From Salinibacterium amurskyense (lineage in GTDB: Bacteria > Actinomycetota > Actinomycetes > Actinomycetales > Microbacteriaceae): a stretch of 64,000 bases of DNA. Every line of letters starts with the position of its first letter. Position 1 is the stretch's first letter. The notes beneath the pieces were generated by a model that did no database searches, was not told where the DNA came from, and worked only from the letters and a program-made list of their open reading frames with translations. Below, in pieces: positions 26,019 through 33,720 of the stretch. Made by a program: the position numbers and the translations under genes. The stretch covers positions 1,426,001 through 1,490,000 of the forward strand of contig NZ_PGFH01000001.1 in NCBI RefSeq assembly GCF_002797685.1, given 5' to 3'.

Positions 26019-26680
26019 TCCGGGTTGTTATTGCCGATGACCAGCAGCTGATCCGGGCCGGCTTCACTAGCCTTCTCAATGCCGAAGAGGGCATCGAAGT
26101 CGTGGGCGAAGCGGCCACTGGCACCGAGGTCATCGAGGTCGTTCGTCGTGAACATCCCGACGTTGTACTGATGGACATTCGGATGCCCGAGGGCGATGGT
26201 CTGTGGGCTACGGAACAGATCGCGACCTACCCCGAACTCGCTGACACGCGCATCGTAGTCGTGACAACGTTCGAGGTGGACGAGTATGTCGCTCGTGCGA
26301 TCCGTGCTGGCGCCAGCGGCTTTCTGGTGAAAGACACCGAACCTGTTGAACTGATTCGGGCGGTTCGCGTTGTAGCGTCTGGCGATGCTCTCTTGAGCCC
26401 CGGCGTCACCAAGCGACTTCTCGAACGTTTCGCTCGCGGCTCTCATGTCGCCGTCGACGATGCCATCCTGTCGGCGATCACCGAACGTGAACGTGAAGTG
26501 CTGGCTCTCGTGGGCCAGGGGCTCACCAACTCAGAGATAGGCACCAAACTCTTCTTGAGTCCCCTCACGGCGAAAACTCACGTCTCCCGCATCATGTCGA
26601 AGCTTGCCGCTAGAGACCGCGTGCAGCTCGTGGTGATCGCCTACGAGACCGGGCTCGTGTCGCTGGGGCGGGCGGTGTGA
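26015..26680 (+). CDS. Response regulator, NarL/LuxR family
   Basis: A 221-residue protein with a receiver domain (acidic pocket ADDQQ, phosphoacceptor Asp in VVLMDIRMPEGDG near residue 54, Lys in GFLVKDTEP) and a LuxR-type helix-turn-helix (LTEREREVLALVGQGLTNSE) at residues about 152-215. It overlaps the kinase upstream and azlC downstream by 4 nt each, so all four genes 24714-27740 are one operon. Confidence 0.94.
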   Translation: MIRVVIADDQQLIRAGFTSLLNAEEGIEVVGEAATGTEVIEVVRREHPDVVLMDIRMPEGDGLWATEQIATYPELADTRIVVVTTFEVDEYVARAIRAGASGFLVKDTEPVELIRAVRVVASGDALLSPGVTKRLLERFARGSHVAVDDAILSAITEREREVLALVGQGLTNSEIGTKLFLSPLTAKTHVSRIMSKLAARDRVQLVVIAYETGLVSLGRAV

Positions 26681-27438
26681 CGGGCGGCATCACGCACGGC
26701 GCTGGGCGCGTGGCACGCTCTCCGGAAGTATCGGCCGCCATCCGTTCGAGCTTCGCGGTGGGCCTTGCCGTTGCAGCGTACGGAATTTCCTTTGGCGCGC
26801 TGGCCGTAGCGGCTGGACTGGATGTCTGGCAAGCCTGCGTGCTCAGCCTGCTGATGTTCTCGGGCGGCTCTCAATTCGCGCTCGTCGGTGTGCTCGCGAC
26901 GGGTGGCACGGCAGCCGGCGGCGCCGCGATCGCGAGTGCAGTGCTGCTGGGCGCCCGCAACTCGCTGTACGCCTTGCGAGTGGCTCCGATGATCGGCCCC
27001 GGCGTCGCCAAGCGGCTGCTGGCGGGCCACTGGACTATCGATGAGAGCACCGCCGTCTCCACCGCTCAACCCACTCTGGTAAGCCAGCGTGCGGGCTTCT
27101 GGTGGACAGGAGCCATCATCTACGTCGGCTGGAACCTCACGACGCTGATTGGGGCGCTCATCGGCGACCAACTCGGCGACGTGAGTCAGTACGGTTTGGA
27201 TGCCGCGGCCGCCGCAGCGTTTCTCGGTCTCTTGTGGCCACGATTGAAGCAACTGCAACCCGTCGTGGTCGCGGTTGGTGCTGCGATCGTCGCCGCGGTG
27301 CTCATGCCTGTTCTGCCCGCGGGACTGCCCGTGCTCGCTGCGGCTCTCGTGGCTGTCGCCGTGGGCCTTACGAACTGGCTGGGAACGCGCGAGAGTGACC
27401 TCGCGGAAGCAGAACCCGATCCGATGGGGGAGCGATGA
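26677..27438 (+). CDS. azlC: AzlC family branched-chain amino acid exporter, large subunit
   Basis: A 253-residue membrane protein with the AzlC pattern: YGISFGALAVAAGLDVWQACVLSLLMFSGG is split over the first two helices, followed by LVGVLATGG and NSLYALRVAP. With AzlD it would export branched-chain amino acids or analogues. The GTG start at 26677 overlaps the response regulator stop (GTGA), which is an unusual coupling of this exporter to a two-component system. Confidence 0.9.
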   Translation: MTGGITHGAGRVARSPEVSAAIRSSFAVGLAVAAYGISFGALAVAAGLDVWQACVLSLLMFSGGSQFALVGVLATGGTAAGGAAIASAVLLGARNSLYALRVAPMIGPGVAKRLLAGHWTIDESTAVSTAQPTLVSQRAGFWWTGAIIYVGWNLTTLIGALIGDQLGDVSQYGLDAAAAAAFLGLLWPRLKQLQPVVVAVGAAIVAAVLMPVLPAGLPVLAAALVAVAVGLTNWLGTRESDLAEAEPDPMGER

Positions 27439-27740
27439 CTGTCTGGCACATCATTCTGATCGCCTCGATCGCTGTGCTCGCCCTGAAACTCGCGGGCTTC
27501 ATGATTCCCGCCGCGTGGGCCGAAAAACCCACGGTGGCGAGGCTCGCGAACCTGCTGACGGTCTCTCTACTGGCGGCGCTGATCGTAGTGCAGACTTTCG
27601 GTTCAGCCCGCGGCTTCGAAGTGGATGCCCGGCTCCCTGCTGTCGCGGTGGCCGCCGTGCTCTTCGCCCTCAGGGTGCCGTTTATCGTTGTGATCATCGC
27701 GGCCGCGCTTGTGGCAGCCGGCATTCGGGCGCTGACGTAG
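27435..27740 (+). CDS. azlD: AzlD family transporter small subunit
   Basis: A 101-residue protein with four hydrophobic stretches, including IILIASIAVLALKLAGFMIP at the start and VVIIAAALVAAGIRALT at the end. It overlaps azlC by 4 nt, and size and position match the AzlD partner needed for export. Confidence 0.88.
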   Translation: MTVWHIILIASIAVLALKLAGFMIPAAWAEKPTVARLANLLTVSLLAALIVVQTFGSARGFEVDARLPAVAVAAVLFALRVPFIVVIIAAALVAAGIRALT

Positions 27741-27803
27741 GGGCGCTGCAGACGGAGAGCGCTGTTCGGTGGCGCGGTTGCGTTGCTTTGCGCTGCGTCG
27801 TGC

Positions 27804-28367
27804 TTAGGCGTCGAGCTGTTCCTCGGTGGGCAACCACGAGTGGCCGGGCTGACCCCAGCCCTGCTTGCGGATCGCCTTCGCAGCGGCCTTGGCATCCGGA
27901 GCCTGCAAACGGTCGGCATACAAGACGCCATCGAGGTGGTCGTACTCGTGCTGGAAAATGCGCGCCAGCCAGCCAGACGCTTCAATTTCGAAAGGCTTCT
28001 GGTCGAGATCAAGGGCGCGCAGGATGACGCGGTCGGAACGGATGAGCGGGAACCGTTCGCCAGGAATAGAGAGGCAACCCTCTTCATCCGCTTCGTCAGC
28101 GTCGAGCACGGGGAGCGGGCTCTGCCACAACTCGGGGTTGATGGCGACGCCGCGCCAGAGCGTGTCGTTCTCATCGATCCAGTCGTAGACGAAGACGCGC
28201 AGCCCTACGCCTACCTGCGGGGCGGCAAGGCCGACGCCGGGCGCCTCTTCCATCGTCTCGAACATGTCGGCCACGAGGGTCGCGAGTTCACTGTCGAAGG
28301 CCGTTACCGGATTCGCGGGAGTATGGAGCACCGGTTCGCCGGTGATGATGATGGGAAGAACGGCCAT
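27804..28367 (-). CDS. def: Peptide deformylase
   Basis: It removes the formyl group from nascent proteins using a metal ion. The 187-residue protein carries all three motifs: GVGLAAPQVG near residue 45, EGCLSIPG with the metal-binding Cys, and QHEYDHLDG with the two metal-binding His and catalytic Glu. The start at 28367 (MAVLPIIITGEPVLHTPA) matches the family; the longer open frame beyond it runs into the divergent promoter. Confidence 0.96.
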   Translation of the reverse strand: MAVLPIIITGEPVLHTPANPVTAFDSELATLVADMFETMEEAPGVGLAAPQVGVGLRVFVYDWIDENDTLWRGVAINPELWQSPLPVLDADEADEEGCLSIPGERFPLIRSDRVILRALDLDQKPFEIEASGWLARIFQHEYDHLDGVLYADRLQAPDAKAAAKAIRKQGWGQPGHSWLPTEEQLDA

Positions 28368-28407
28368 GTGCCCAGAATATCCCGAGTTAACCCAGTACAT
28401 TTGACGG

Positions 28408-29349
28408 GTGCCGCCAGACATTCTTGACCTCACCGATCAGATCAGTCTGACCCCGCTTCAGGTTGCCGGAATCCCGCTGGCCCTGATCGGGGCAATCTTG
28501 CTGTCACTGGGCGCGCAATTCCAACACCGCGGCGTCGCACGCATGGAAGAGACGCATGGCAGTGAAGCCAGTACCGGTCTCAATTTTTCTCAGATCAAGG
28601 CGTTGCTTGCTCGCCCGTCGTGGGTGATCGGCACTGCGTTTCTCGGCCTAGCGATCGTGTTTCAGCTCTCGAGTCTCGCTATCGCACCCATCATGGTGGT
28701 TCAGCCGCTCGGCGCTGTTGCCCTCGTGATGACAGCCATCATGAACTCGCGCATCGCCAAAGTGCGACTGGATGCGATTTCCATCCGCGCAATTGTGATG
28801 TGCGTTGTCGGAGTGGGCGTCTTTGTCGGGATCGCTGCAATGTTCGCAAAGTCGACGGTTGTCACTCAGCGTGAACTCTCGCTCGTACTCATCATTCTGG
28901 CAGTCGTGTTGACCGCCTGGATTGTTCTGTTCCTCATCTTCCGCAAGAATGCCTCGCCGATCTTCTACATTTTGGGCGCGGGAATGCTCTTCGGTTTCGT
29001 GGCAACACTCGCGAAGGTCGTCATTGACCGCGTCAAAACGATTGTGATCTCAGGTTCCGGCTTCGAGAGCACAGACTTCTTGACCATCCTCTGCATCGTC
29101 GGTCTCATCGTCGCGTCGTTGCTCGGTTCCTACTTTGTGCAGACGGCCTACGCTTCCGGCCCGCCCGATCTCGTTGTTGCTGGACTCACGGTCGTTGACC
29201 CTCTCGTGGCGGTCACCGTCGGCATCCTCGTGTTGGGTGAAGCGGCGGATGCACCGCTCTGGGCAGTGATTGCATTTGTGATCACGGGCGCGATTGCTAT
29301 TTTCGGCGTGTTTTCACTCTCGAAGCATCATCCGCAAATCAAGTCGTAG
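28408..29349 (+). CDS. DMT-superfamily membrane transporter (EamA/NIPA-like)
   Basis: A 313-residue protein with about nine or ten hydrophobic helices, starting with GIPLALIGAILLSLGAQFQH. It includes AIAPIMVVQPLGAVALVMTA, and the final pair ends in VITGAIAIFGVFSLSKHH. The two-half repeat and the PP-region (VQPLG, TVVDPL) are typical of drug/metabolite transporters. The GTG start lies only 40 bp from the divergent def start, so promoters overlap. The substrate is unknown. Confidence 0.82.
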   Translation: MPPDILDLTDQISLTPLQVAGIPLALIGAILLSLGAQFQHRGVARMEETHGSEASTGLNFSQIKALLARPSWVIGTAFLGLAIVFQLSSLAIAPIMVVQPLGAVALVMTAIMNSRIAKVRLDAISIRAIVMCVVGVGVFVGIAAMFAKSTVVTQRELSLVLIILAVVLTAWIVLFLIFRKNASPIFYILGAGMLFGFVATLAKVVIDRVKTIVISGSGFESTDFLTILCIVGLIVASLLGSYFVQTAYASGPPDLVVAGLTVVDPLVAVTVGILVLGEAADAPLWAVIAFVITGAIAIFGVFSLSKHHPQIKS

Positions 29350-29478
29350 CATTTCGGAGTCTGCGGCTCAGCGCCCCGCCCACACGGGCGTCGTGGGGTA
29401 CGTTATTAGATGCCGTTGACCTGACCGGGTCGTAAACGAGTGGCTCATAACGCACAACTGTTAAGGAAATCTTCGACT

Positions 29479-30723
29479 GTGACTTCCGCTGTGAAACGCT
29501 CGCCCCACGAGGGCAAACCGCGACTTCGCATCCTGATCGGCGCTGACACTTTTTGGCCCCAGATCAACGGTGCCGCGACGTTTATTGCGCGGCTCGCCGC
29601 CGGCCTTGCTGAGCGGGGCCATGACGTGCACATTGTGGCGCCGTCGTACTCCAACAAGACGTTGGGAACGATGGTGGAGGAACACGAGGGTCAGAAAATG
29701 ACTCTGCACCGTCTGTACTCCTGGCGTTGGCCCGGCCATCCCTGGCTGCGCTTCATGATGCCGTGGCGCGTGAAGCAGAACTCGGCCCGAATTCTCGATC
29801 AGGTGAAGCCTGACGTCATTCATTTTCAGTCGCACATTATTGTCGGCCGCGGAATGACGCTCGAAGGCGGCAAGCGCGGTATTCGTCTCGTCGGCACGAA
29901 CCACTTCATGCCCGAAAACCTGCTTGACCACGCCTACATCATCCCCAAATTCATGCGCCGCAAAGCGATCCGGATGGGATGGGAAGCTGCCGGGCGATCG
30001 TTCGCTCGCGCCGAAAGCGTGACGACTCCGACGCGACGTGCTGCTGAGTATCTTGAAGCCAACACGAAGGTGCGCAACGTCGTCGCCGTTTCCTGCGGAA
30101 TCAACGCAGACGGCTACAACGGCAACCTCGACCCAAAGCCGGAGAACCTCATCGTGTTCCTGGGCCGACTTTCGGAAGAGAAGCAGATCGATCGCCTGAT
30201 CAAAGCTCTCTCGATCATGGATCCCGCGCTGAATGCGAAGCTCGAGATTGTGGGCGGGGGAGAGCTTGAGGGCAAACTTCGTGCTCTAGCGCAGTCGCTC
30301 GGTCTCGAAGATCGAGTCACGCTCACCGGCTTCGTTGAACAGGATCAGCTGCGGGATGCTCTTCAGCGCGGTTCTGTCTTTGCTATGCCCTCGATCGCTG
30401 AGTTGCAGAGCATCTCCACGATGGAAGCGATGGCTTCCGGTCTGCCGGTCGTGGCCGCTGACGCCATGGCGCTTCCCCATCTCGTGCACGACGGTGAAAA
30501 CGGTTTTCTCTTCGAGCCCGGCAACGTCGAAGACCTGGCCGCGAAGCTCACGACGGTGCTAACAATGGCGCCGGAGGAAATTCTCAAGTTCAAGAAGGAA
30601 AGTCTCGCGATTGTCGCATCTCACGACATTCAGCGCACTCTCGACACCTTCGAGAGCATGTACCGCGGGGAACAGGTCACCGACCCTGCTGCCTTAGGCA
30701 AAAAGAACGAGAGCGCCTCCTAA
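29479..30723 (+). CDS. GT4-family glycosyltransferase
   Basis: A 414-residue GT-B glycosyltransferase. The N-terminal Rossmann domain has RILIGADTFWPQINGAA with the Gly-rich acceptor loop. The C-terminal domain has VFLGRLSEEKQIDRLIKAL and the donor-binding Ex7E motif in SIAELQSISTMEAMASGLP. The pattern resembles mannosyltransferases acting on actinobacterial cell-envelope lipids, but specificity is inferred. GTG at 29479 follows AAGGA with an 11-nt spacer; GTG 29440 would add 13 residues but lacks a ribosome binding site. Confidence 0.88.
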   Translation: MTSAVKRSPHEGKPRLRILIGADTFWPQINGAATFIARLAAGLAERGHDVHIVAPSYSNKTLGTMVEEHEGQKMTLHRLYSWRWPGHPWLRFMMPWRVKQNSARILDQVKPDVIHFQSHIIVGRGMTLEGGKRGIRLVGTNHFMPENLLDHAYIIPKFMRRKAIRMGWEAAGRSFARAESVTTPTRRAAEYLEANTKVRNVVAVSCGINADGYNGNLDPKPENLIVFLGRLSEEKQIDRLIKALSIMDPALNAKLEIVGGGELEGKLRALAQSLGLEDRVTLTGFVEQDQLRDALQRGSVFAMPSIAELQSISTMEAMASGLPVVAADAMALPHLVHDGENGFLFEPGNVEDLAAKLTTVLTMAPEEILKFKKESLAIVASHDIQRTLDTFESMYRGEQVTDPAALGKKNESAS

Positions 30724-30737
30724 CAGGAGACGCTCTC
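30709..30737 (-). terminator. Terminator between convergent glycosyltransferase and dps genes
   Basis: GAGAGCG-C-CTCCT pairs with AGGAG-A-CGCTCTC around a 3-base loop (12 bp, one mismatch) and overlaps the glycosyltransferase stop codon. Read on the minus strand it runs into TTCTTTTT, so it is primarily the terminator of dps, with some effect in the other direction. Confidence 0.75.
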
Positions 30738-30779
30738 GTGGGAGCCACAGCAATCGGCTCGTGAGTGTAGGCGTGGAGC

Positions 30780-31322
30780 CTACTTCTTTGCGGGGGTGCG
30801 GTTCTCGGCCGACACCATCCAGGCGTACTGTTCAAGCGTCTCGATGATGCCGTGAAGCAAATCAGCGCTTGTCGGGTCTTCTTCATCGATCGGGTCATGC
30901 ACCTCGCGGATCGTCGCTACCGTGCCCTCAAGGCGCTCGGTAAGCAAGTCAATGGTGTCGGTGGTGCTGACCTCGCCGGCGGGGAATGCAGGAAGCGTGG
31001 TGGTTTCGGCAACGGTGTCGCTGCGTCCATCAGGCGTGGCGTGGAGGGCGCGCATCCGCTCGGCGATCGTGTCGCTGAAGCCGCGAGCGGCATCAATGAT
31101 TTCGTCGAGCACGAGGTGGGTATCGCGGAAGTTCTTGCCGACGACGTTCCAGTGCGCTTGCTTGCCCTGAAGCTGGAGTTCCAGCAGGTCAACGAGTATC
31201 TGCTGCATGCGATCGGCTAAACCTTTAGATGCCGTGAAGCCGTGCTCAGCGTTCTGCTGGCGGGTCTTGCGAGCCCCAGATTTGGCTGGACCCGTGGTCT
31301 GCGCTTTCTGTGAATCAGTCAT
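30780..31322 (-). CDS. dps: Dps family DNA-protecting ferritin-like protein
   Basis: A 180-residue protein of the Dps/bacterioferritin-like family, which oxidises and stores iron and protects DNA in stress. The inter-subunit ferroxidase residues are visible: QAHWNVVGKNFRDTHLVLDEI (His and Asp/Glu) near residues 56-76, with the earlier family segment LLELQLQGK. The N-terminal 25 residues are basic and Gln/Thr-rich, as in Dps proteins that bind DNA through a tail. It stands alone. Confidence 0.94.
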   Translation of the reverse strand: MTDSQKAQTTGPAKSGARKTRQQNAEHGFTASKGLADRMQQILVDLLELQLQGKQAHWNVVGKNFRDTHLVLDEIIDAARGFSDTIAERMRALHATPDGRSDTVAETTTLPAFPAGEVSTTDTIDLLTERLEGTVATIREVHDPIDEEDPTSADLLHGIIETLEQYAWMVSAENRTPAKK

Positions 31323-31438
31323 GGTGCAACCGTACGAGCGTTGGTTTGACGCCGGCTCAACGTTGCTTGAGAGGAAGCTGAGTGCACGTCACGGGCATCC
31401 TATCGATCACGTATTGCGCGCGAAGTGGCGTGCGTGGG

Positions 31439-31487
31439 TTGACGCGTTTTGCCGGTAACGTAGGTACGCGCCCGCACCAGTGCGGGC
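31439..31487 (+). promoter_or_regulatory. Promoter and leader hairpin ahead of the CAT tRNA
   Basis: TTGACG at 31439-31444 and TAGGTA at 31461-31466 are 16 bp apart. A hairpin, GCCCGCA/TGCGGGC with a CCAG loop (31470-31487), ends two bases before the tRNA. It could be part of the precursor leader or a terminator of upstream transcription. Confidence 0.45.
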
Positions 31488-31489
31488 AC

Positions 31490-31563
31490 GGGGCGGTAGC
31501 TCAGCTGGTTAGAGCAGCGGACTCATAATCCGTCGGTCACGGGTTCAAGTCCCGTCCGCCCTA
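31490..31563 (+). tRNA. tRNA with CAT anticodon (elongator Met, or Ile2 read by a lysidine-modified CAT)
   Basis: The cloverleaf is complete. The acceptor pairs GGGGCGG with CCGCCCT, giving a G-U pair at position 1-72; the D stem is GCTC/GAGC. The anticodon stem GCGGA/TCCGT closes the loop CTCATAA with CAT at 31524-31526. The T arm is ACGGG/CCCGT. The discriminator is A. It is not an initiator: it lacks the three G-C pairs at the anticodon stem base. Telling Met from Ile2 needs covariance models. CCA is not encoded. Confidence 0.93.
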
Positions 31564-31572
31564 CTTTTGTGT

Positions 31573-32241
31573 CTAGGCCAGGTGGGTGTGCAGCTGTTCG
31601 AGCGTTTCCGCTGTCACTGTGGGTGCGGTGAAATGGGCGGGGTATGTCGCTCCTTGACGATTTACCCACACGGTTGAGAGTCCGGCCTCCGCAGCGCCGT
31701 GAATGTCCCAGGGGTGCACAGCCACGAGATGGGCAACGCCGCTGGTAGCGGTGCGAGTTAGCGCATCCTCGTACGACGCGCGTGCTGGCTTCCACGGGGA
31801 GTTGCCCTCGACCGAGAGGAAGCCAGCCATGGCATCCGCAACTCCGGCCTTGGTGAGCATGCGCTCAGCATTGCTCGCTGGCCCGTTCGAGAGCGTAAAA
31901 AGTCGGTGGCCTGCGTCGTGCAGGGCGCGGATGCCGGGGGCGACGTCGCTGTGCAGGCTCACGTTCGAGAATGCGGCGATCACCGCATCCACGGCCTCGT
32001 CGATGGGCATGTTCAGGGGGGAAGCGCCGAGGCTGTCGCGCGCATTCGTCGTGGCGATGTTGAGAAAACGGGCCTCGGTGCCGACCGCTGTGAGTGCGAA
32101 ACCATCACGCAGAATGCTCGCAAACCATGACGACGCGACCTCGCGGGTGGCCCCGACGGCCTCGAACGCATCGCCCACGGGTGAGAGATCGGAGAGGGTC
32201 TCGTTGACGTCGAAGAAGATCGTTGCTGGTGTGTTCGTCAT
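31573..32241 (-). CDS. HAD-superfamily hydrolase, haloacid dehalogenase type II-like
   Basis: A 222-residue HAD protein. The nucleophile Asp is in FFDVNETLSDL (motif I). Motif II is LFTLSNGPAS, the motif III Lys is in SPWKPARASYEDAL, and motif IV is VHPWDIHGAAEAGL. Motif IV with HPWDIHGA is the pattern of the L-2-haloacid dehalogenase branch. The physiological substrate is not known and may be a phosphate ester. ATG 32241 places motif I near residue 11. Confidence 0.88.
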   Translation of the reverse strand: MTNTPATIFFDVNETLSDLSPVGDAFEAVGATREVASSWFASILRDGFALTAVGTEARFLNIATTNARDSLGASPLNMPIDEAVDAVIAAFSNVSLHSDVAPGIRALHDAGHRLFTLSNGPASNAERMLTKAGVADAMAGFLSVEGNSPWKPARASYEDALTRTATSGVAHLVAVHPWDIHGAAEAGLSTVWVNRQGATYPAHFTAPTVTAETLEQLHTHLA

Positions 32242-32301
32242 AGCATCCCCACTCGGTGTGCGGCTCCGCACCGTAGCGGCGGACCCTAAACGTGTGGAGA
32301 T

Positions 32302-32964
32302 CTACGGTATGCGCAGTACTGAGCGCTTTCCTGAGATCCAGAACACGAGCGAACCGAAGGCGAGCATGACAACGACGATGAGGCCAACGTAGAAGAACAC
32401 GCTGGCGTAGCCGGTGTCCGGGTGCAGGAATGGGTAGGGGACCCAACCGTCGGTTGCGCCGCGCACGAGCACGACGACGACCCAAACAATCGGGTAGATC
32501 AGCACGATCCACAGTCTATTGAAGGCGATGCGGGCGCGGTCAGAGAAAAGGATCCAGTCGGCCAGCGCGAAGATCGGGGTGATGATGTGCAGCGCTGTGT
32601 TCGCCCACGCCACGGGAACGCCGCCGGCAGCCCCCAGCGGAGCGAGCAGAGTGGCATACACAACGCCGACAATGATGATGTACGTGGTGACCGAGGCGCG
32701 TGCGATGTTCAGCGCCGGTGACGCTGCTTCGCCACGCAAGGCGACCACGGCGATTACGGCATAGATGACCGCGAGGATGATGTTCGACTGAATCGTGAAG
32801 TAACCGAACATGTTGAACGGATTGATCGCCGTGCGCCCCGCTGCCTCCGCAACGGTCGCAATCACCGCCGCTGTGACCAGCACGGTAATGGCGAGGCGCA
32901 GTACGGCGACGATCACGGTGCCGCTTCGGGTTTCGGGCGTAACGGGTGTGGCGGCGTAGGTCAT
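32302..32964 (-). CDS. Pr6Pr family membrane protein
   Basis: A 220-residue integral membrane protein with six hydrophobic segments and the family features NMFGYFTIQSNIILAVIY, NTALHIITPIFALADWILF and WVPYPFLHP. Pr6Pr proteins are related to the eukaryotic FAR-17a/AIG1 family, whose members include FAHFA hydrolases with Thr/His catalytic residues. A Thr in FTIQSN and a His in LHIITP are present in this protein. Bacterial function is unknown. Confidence 0.82.
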   Translation of the reverse strand: MTYAATPVTPETRSGTVIVAVLRLAITVLVTAAVIATVAEAAGRTAINPFNMFGYFTIQSNIILAVIYAVIAVVALRGEAASPALNIARASVTTYIIIVGVVYATLLAPLGAAGGVPVAWANTALHIITPIFALADWILFSDRARIAFNRLWIVLIYPIVWVVVVLVRGATDGWVPYPFLHPDTGYASVFFYVGLIVVVMLAFGSLVFWISGKRSVLRIP

Positions 32965-33186
32965 AGTTCCCCTCGAACTAAAGCAAGTATGAGCCTGACT
33001 ATAGCGGGGGTGATTGCTGGCCTAAGAACGGGCGCGCGGCGGGACGAAATGAGCGTGCCGCGACGGGATTCAGTGCTCTTCTCTGGGCGGACAAAAAAGC
33101 CGGTCAGGAGGGAAGTGCTTTCCTCTCAGGAATGGGCTATGGTCAAGGTGAACACGCCAACTGAGAAAAGGGGAAGCGGAGTAATC

Positions 33187-33312
33187 ATGGCTGGAAAATC
33201 GCCTAGAGGAAGCACGAAAAAGGAAGCCAAGCTGTCGATCAAAGACAAGCGGGCGCAGAAGCGGGCCAAGCTCGAAGACACCGGCTTTATCAAGCCGCGT
33301 AAGGGCCAATAG
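33187..33312 (+). CDS. Small highly basic protein (41 aa)
   Basis: ATG 33187 has a good ribosome binding site (GGAG at 33178-33181, 5-nt spacer). The 41-residue product is rich in Lys and Arg (KKEAKLSIKDKRAQKRAKLED) and ends in FIKPRKGQ. It could bind nucleic acid or ribosomes. A longer frame from 32989 is open, but its extra residues look non-coding. I do not know the function. Confidence 0.65.
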   Translation: MAGKSPRGSTKKEAKLSIKDKRAQKRAKLEDTGFIKPRKGQ

Positions 33313-33325
33313 CGGCCCACCAATC

Positions 33326-33362
33326 GAACTCATCAGATTCCACACTCAGATCCGATGAGTTC
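33326..33362 (+). terminator. Hairpin downstream of the small basic protein gene
   Basis: GAACTCATC pairs with GATGAGTTC (9 bp) around a 19-base loop, 14 bp after the stop codon. There is no T-run, so it may be a factor-assisted terminator. The region to 33497 shows nothing else I can call. Confidence 0.4.
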
Positions 33363-33497
33363 AGCGTGGCGGCGCGCAGTCGCAGGCACGGAAACCCCGT
33401 GTCCCTTCAGTGCGCCCGCGCCGCCACGCACATCACCGCGCCGAGCATCACAGCGCTGACGATCACCGCCGAGGATTGCTTCGGAGCGGGCGCGCTG

Positions 33498-33686
33498 TTA
33501 CTTGCGCACCTTGCCGCGACCGAAGATCAGCCACAGGATCGAACCGAAGATCGACAAGAAGAAGGCCACCAAGATCCAGAGGAACTTGCCGACGACTCCA
33601 TGGTTCGTGCTCTTGGCGATCGAGACGACGGTGATAATGAAGACGATCAACCCGACGATGCCGAAGCTGAAGCTAATAGGTTCCAT
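33498..33686 (-). CDS. Small membrane protein with PLDc_N-like domain
   Basis: A 62-residue protein with two hydrophobic helices (FSFGIVGLIVFIITVVSIA and FLWILVAFFLSIFGSILWLIF) and a basic tail GRGKVRK. Length and pattern (WILVAFFLSIFGSILWLIFGR) fit the PLDc_N small membrane domain found in phospholipase D-associated and immunity-like small proteins. It is divergent from the CoA-transferase gene, with only 34 bp between starts. Confidence 0.75.
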   Translation of the reverse strand: MEPISFSFGIVGLIVFIITVVSIAKSTNHGVVGKFLWILVAFFLSIFGSILWLIFGRGKVRK

Positions 33687-33720
33687 GGTCTAAATCTACC
33701 GGGCATGGCACTATCAAGTT

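Noticed and set aside
31321-31458. Short plus-strand ORF between dps and the CAT tRNA
   Set aside because: It overlaps the dps start region, has no ribosome binding site, and occupies the place where the dps promoter should be.
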